Shown piece after piece: positions 34,130-36,514 of a DNA stretch of 36,514 bases (position 1 is its first letter; each line of letters starts with the position of its first letter). Position numbers and translations under genes: made by a program. The notes below the pieces were generated by a model. The model saw only the letters and a list, made by a program, of their open reading frames with translations. It did no database searches and was not told the DNA's origin. The DNA is from Bacillota bacterium (GTDB taxonomy: Bacteria; Bacillota; Limnochordia; Darwinibacteriales; Darwinibacteriaceae): the NCBI GenBank assembly GCA_012521295.1, contig JAAYMS010000157.1:1-36514 (forward strand), in the 5' to 3' direction.

Positions 34130-35477
34130 TAACAATGTTGTAGAACAAGGAGTACACAATTACAGTCAAGAAGAACGCTATGTTCGGCCAGAGGAACCAA
34201 TCCTACAAGAACAGCTCGAGTGGTTCCAGGATCAAAAGCTGGGTCTTATGATCCACTGGGGCCCCTATTCTCAGTTGGGCCTGGTAGAGTCGTGGGCATT
34301 GAGCGATGCGGACGCCGAATGGTCTCGGGTAGGCTATGATTGGGAAAAAGACCCGCAGGAGTTCAAGCGGCAGTACTTCAATCTCAACAAGACCTTTAAC
34401 CCCCTGCGCTTTGAACCTGAAAAGTGGGCTGAGTTGGCCGCTGACTCTGGCTTTAAGTACCTTATTTTCACCACAAAGCACCATGATGGGTTCTGCATGT
34501 GGGATACTAAGCAGACCGATTATAAGGTTACCGGGGCTGACTGCCCCTTCCATATGCACAAGTATGCGGACATCACACGTCACGTATTCGATTCTTTCCG
34601 GGATAAGGGGCTTGCGATTGCAGCCTATTTCTCAAAAGCAGACTGGCATACTCCATATTACTGGGCACCTGGCCACGAAAGATCGAACCCCACTTGGCGA
34701 GGGCCGTCCTATAAACCGGCAGAGTACCCCTGGCTGTGGGAGAAGTTCGTTGACTTCACTCACAAGCAGATCATGGAGCTCATGACCCAATACGGGCGAA
34801 TTGACATCCTGTGGCTCGACGCAGGTTGGGTATGCCCGCAGGCTGGACAGGATATCCGTTTGGGCGAAGTGGTGGAAAAGGCGCGTCAGCACCAACCATG
34901 GCTGTTAGCGGTAGATCGTACTGTTGGGGGGCCCTATGAGAACTACGTCACTCCAGAGCAGACTATCCCCGATCGCCCTCTCCTGATTCCGTGGGAAAGC
35001 TGCATCACAATGGGGACTTCGTTCTCCTTTGGCTACGAAGATGACTACAAGTCCCTTCGTCAGCTGGTGGCTATCTTGGTAGAAGTAGTAGCCAAAGGTG
35101 GCAACTTGGCGCTCAACGTCGGCCCACAGCCCGATGGCAGGTTCCCCAAGGGCGCTATCCGCTGCATGGAGGAACTGGGCGGTTGGCTCAAGACCTATGG
35201 CGAGGCGATCTATGGTACAAGGCCAGCAGCGCCTTACTTCGTTGACAAGTGGGGATTTACGAAGAAAGGCGATACAGTTTATGCAATTCAACTCCTGCCA
35301 GAAAACGCACCAGTCGGTGAGGGCGAGATTGTTATTCCATATACTGAAAGAGTAGCTCGTGTAGAACGGGTTGCCGGCGAAGAGAATATCGAATTCACAC
35401 AGAGTGATGCTGGCATTCACATCAAGATCAGTGGTGAGGAAGGGAACCCTGTCGCTCGGGTATTCCGCCTGAAATAA
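34122..35477 (+). CDS. GH29 family alpha-L-fucosidase, second paralogue
   Basis: 451 residues from ATG 34122 (TTG 34119 is also possible), with AGAGGGGG 9 nt upstream. It overlaps the GH3 stop by 8 nt. GH29 features: WFQDQKLGLMIHWGPYSQLG after a 30-residue extension, IFTTKHHDGFCMWDTKQTDY near residue 120, IDILWLDAGW with probable nucleophile Asp233, and GGNLALNVGPQPDG near residue 330. No signal peptide. It shares only family motifs with the first fucosidase and carries an extra WSRVGYDWEKDPQEFKRQYF insertion, so a different linkage or aglycone is likely. Confidence 0.92.
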   Translation: MADNNVVEQGVHNYSQEERYVRPEEPILQEQLEWFQDQKLGLMIHWGPYSQLGLVESWALSDADAEWSRVGYDWEKDPQEFKRQYFNLNKTFNPLRFEPEKWAELAADSGFKYLIFTTKHHDGFCMWDTKQTDYKVTGADCPFHMHKYADITRHVFDSFRDKGLAIAAYFSKADWHTPYYWAPGHERSNPTWRGPSYKPAEYPWLWEKFVDFTHKQIMELMTQYGRIDILWLDAGWVCPQAGQDIRLGEVVEKARQHQPWLLAVDRTVGGPYENYVTPEQTIPDRPLLIPWESCITMGTSFSFGYEDDYKSLRQLVAILVEVVAKGGNLALNVGPQPDGRFPKGAIRCMEELGGWLKTYGEAIYGTRPAAPYFVDKWGFTKKGDTVYAIQLLPENAPVGEGEIVIPYTERVARVERVAGEENIEFTQSDAGIHIKISGEEGNPVARVFRLK

Positions 35478-35504
35478 TGCGTTCGGGTTCTTGAGGGAGA
35501 AGCT

Positions 35505-36514
35505 ATGATAGACATTAAGGCCGTTGCAGAAATCAGACCAACAGAAAGACAGCTGCAGTGGCAGCAGCTAGAGTTCTATGGGTTTATCCATTTCGGGATA
35601 AACACCTTTACAGATCGGGAATGGGGTTTGGGCAATGAAAGCCCAAGCCTCTTCAACCCGACCGAGCTCGACGCCGAGCAATGGGTAAGAGCGTTTAAGT
35701 CTGCAGGTATGAGAGGCTTGATCCTTACCTGCAAGCATCATGATGGCTTTTGTCTCTGGCCAAGCAAATATACAGACTACAGTGTGAAGAGCAGCCCATG
35801 GCGGGATGGCAGAGGAGACCTTGTTAAGGAAGTGTCGGATGCCTGCCGGAAGTATGGCCTGAAGTTTGGCATCTATCTGTCGCCCTGGGATCGCCATGAG
35901 CCTTCTTACGGCGATTCGGACCGGTACAACGAGTTCTATCTAAATCAACTGGAAGAACTGCTCACGAACTACGGTGAGATCTTCGCTGTCTGGCTTGATG
36001 GAGCTTGCGGTGAAGGCCCCAACGGAAAGCGGCAGGTCTACGATTGGGATGCTTATTATGATTTAGTCCGCCGCCTGCAGCCCAATGCCGTTATTTCAGT
36101 TTGTGGCCCTGATGTGCGCTGGTGCGGCAATGAAGCGGGTCAGACTCGGCCCGAAGAATGGAGCGTTGTTCCTGCAGCCCTTCAAGACGCAGAGCGAGTC
36201 CAAGAAAAGTCGCAGAAGGTCGATGATGGGCAGTTTGGGAAGGAGATCCGATCGCAGGACCTGGACCTAGGCAGCCGAGAGGCAATTCGCGGTGTGAAGG
36301 ACTTAGTGTGGTACCCAGCAGAGGTAAACACCTCAATTCGTCCAGGCTGGTTTTATCACGAAAGTGAAGATGACAAGGTGAAATCCCTTGGCGAACTGCT
36401 GAACATCTACTTCAACTCGGTTGGTGGAAATGCCACATTCTTGTTGAATGTACCGCCTGATAAGCGGGGGCTAATTCACGAGAACGATGCCGCTCGGCTG
36501 AAGGAAATGGGAGA
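35505..36514 (+). CDS. GH29 family alpha-L-fucosidase (subfamily B-like), 3' end outside the window
   Basis: The frame is open from ATG 35505 to the window end (336 codons without stop). GAGGGAGA lies 5 nt upstream and the gap to the previous gene is 27 bp. The N-terminus RPTERQLQWQQLEFYGFIHF and NTFTDREWG, then CKHHDGFCLW, YLSPWDRHEPSYG, and VWLDGACGEG with probable nucleophile Asp165, are typical of the GH29-B group, as is GPDVRWCGNEAGQTRPEEWS with a likely acid/base Glu210. GH29-B enzymes known to me prefer alpha-1,3/1,4-fucosyl branches next to GlcNAc or galactose. No signal peptide. C-terminal modules, if any, lie outside the window. Confidence 0.92.
   Translation, partial: MIDIKAVAEIRPTERQLQWQQLEFYGFIHFGINTFTDREWGLGNESPSLFNPTELDAEQWVRAFKSAGMRGLILTCKHHDGFCLWPSKYTDYSVKSSPWRDGRGDLVKEVSDACRKYGLKFGIYLSPWDRHEPSYGDSDRYNEFYLNQLEELLTNYGEIFAVWLDGACGEGPNGKRQVYDWDAYYDLVRRLQPNAVISVCGPDVRWCGNEAGQTRPEEWSVVPAALQDAERVQEKSQKVDDGQFGKEIRSQDLDLGSREAIRGVKDLVWYPAEVNTSIRPGWFYHESEDDKVKSLGELLNIYFNSVGGNATFLLNVPPDKRGLIHENDAARLKEMG

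Noticed and set aside
1-36514. CRISPR array, transposase, integrase, phage or plasmid genes
   Set aside because: No regularly spaced repeats and no mobile-element proteins were seen in any frame; the gene content is metabolic and uniform in style.

Overview
The window is about 36.5 kb of a bacterial chromosome that is dense in genes and contains no RNA genes, transposons or CRISPR arrays that I can see. Strong purine-rich ribosome binding sites, frequent GTG and TTG starts and many ATGA/GTGA/TTGA overlaps suggest Bacillota. One gene encodes a secreted beta-barrel ending in Phe, and most binding proteins have ordinary cleavable signal peptides rather than lipoprotein signals. Both point to a diderm lineage, for example Limnochordia-like; this taxonomic guess is inference.

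Layout. (1) Positions 1-284 hold the 3' end of a class I/II aminotransferase, closed by a strong terminator. (2) Positions 349-4737 hold a polyamine uptake operon: an Xre-cupin (PuuR-like) regulator followed by potABCD. A near-consensus promoter carries GTTTAG repeats. potC and potD overlap by 80 nt. (3) On the minus strand, 4745-7468 encodes an outer-membrane-type protein with three N-terminal beta-sandwich modules and a C-terminal barrel. (4) Around 7.5-17.0 kb lies a set of enzymes without signal peptides: a GH29 alpha-L-fucosidase, a GH18 chitinase-like hydrolase (minus strand), a CBM9-like protein, a large transglutaminase-fold protein whose core motif resembles peptide:N-glycanase, and a GH38 alpha-mannosidase. 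(5) At 17.1-29.8 kb, a GntR/LacI chimeric (AraR-type) regulator leads a tightly packed operon: a 990-residue binding protein with sugar-binding-like modules, two permeases, an NHL-TPR-Yip1 membrane protein, a DUF5696-like secreted protein, and two more permeases. There is no ATPase. (6) After a 271-bp leader come a short binding protein, a stem-loop without a U-tract, a GH3 enzyme with a PA14 insert, and two more GH29 fucosidases, the last cut by the window end.

How it may work together (inference). A fucose-, mannose- and GlcNAc-containing glycan or glycopeptide could be bound and passed at the outer surface by the porin-like protein. Its fragments would be captured by the periplasmic binding proteins, imported by the two permease pairs using a shared ATPase encoded elsewhere, and dismantled in the cytoplasm by GH29, GH38, GH18, GH3 and possibly the PNGase-like protein. 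The Yip1 and DUF5696 proteins sit inside the transporter operon, and I cannot assign them a biochemical role. They are the least explained part of the window.
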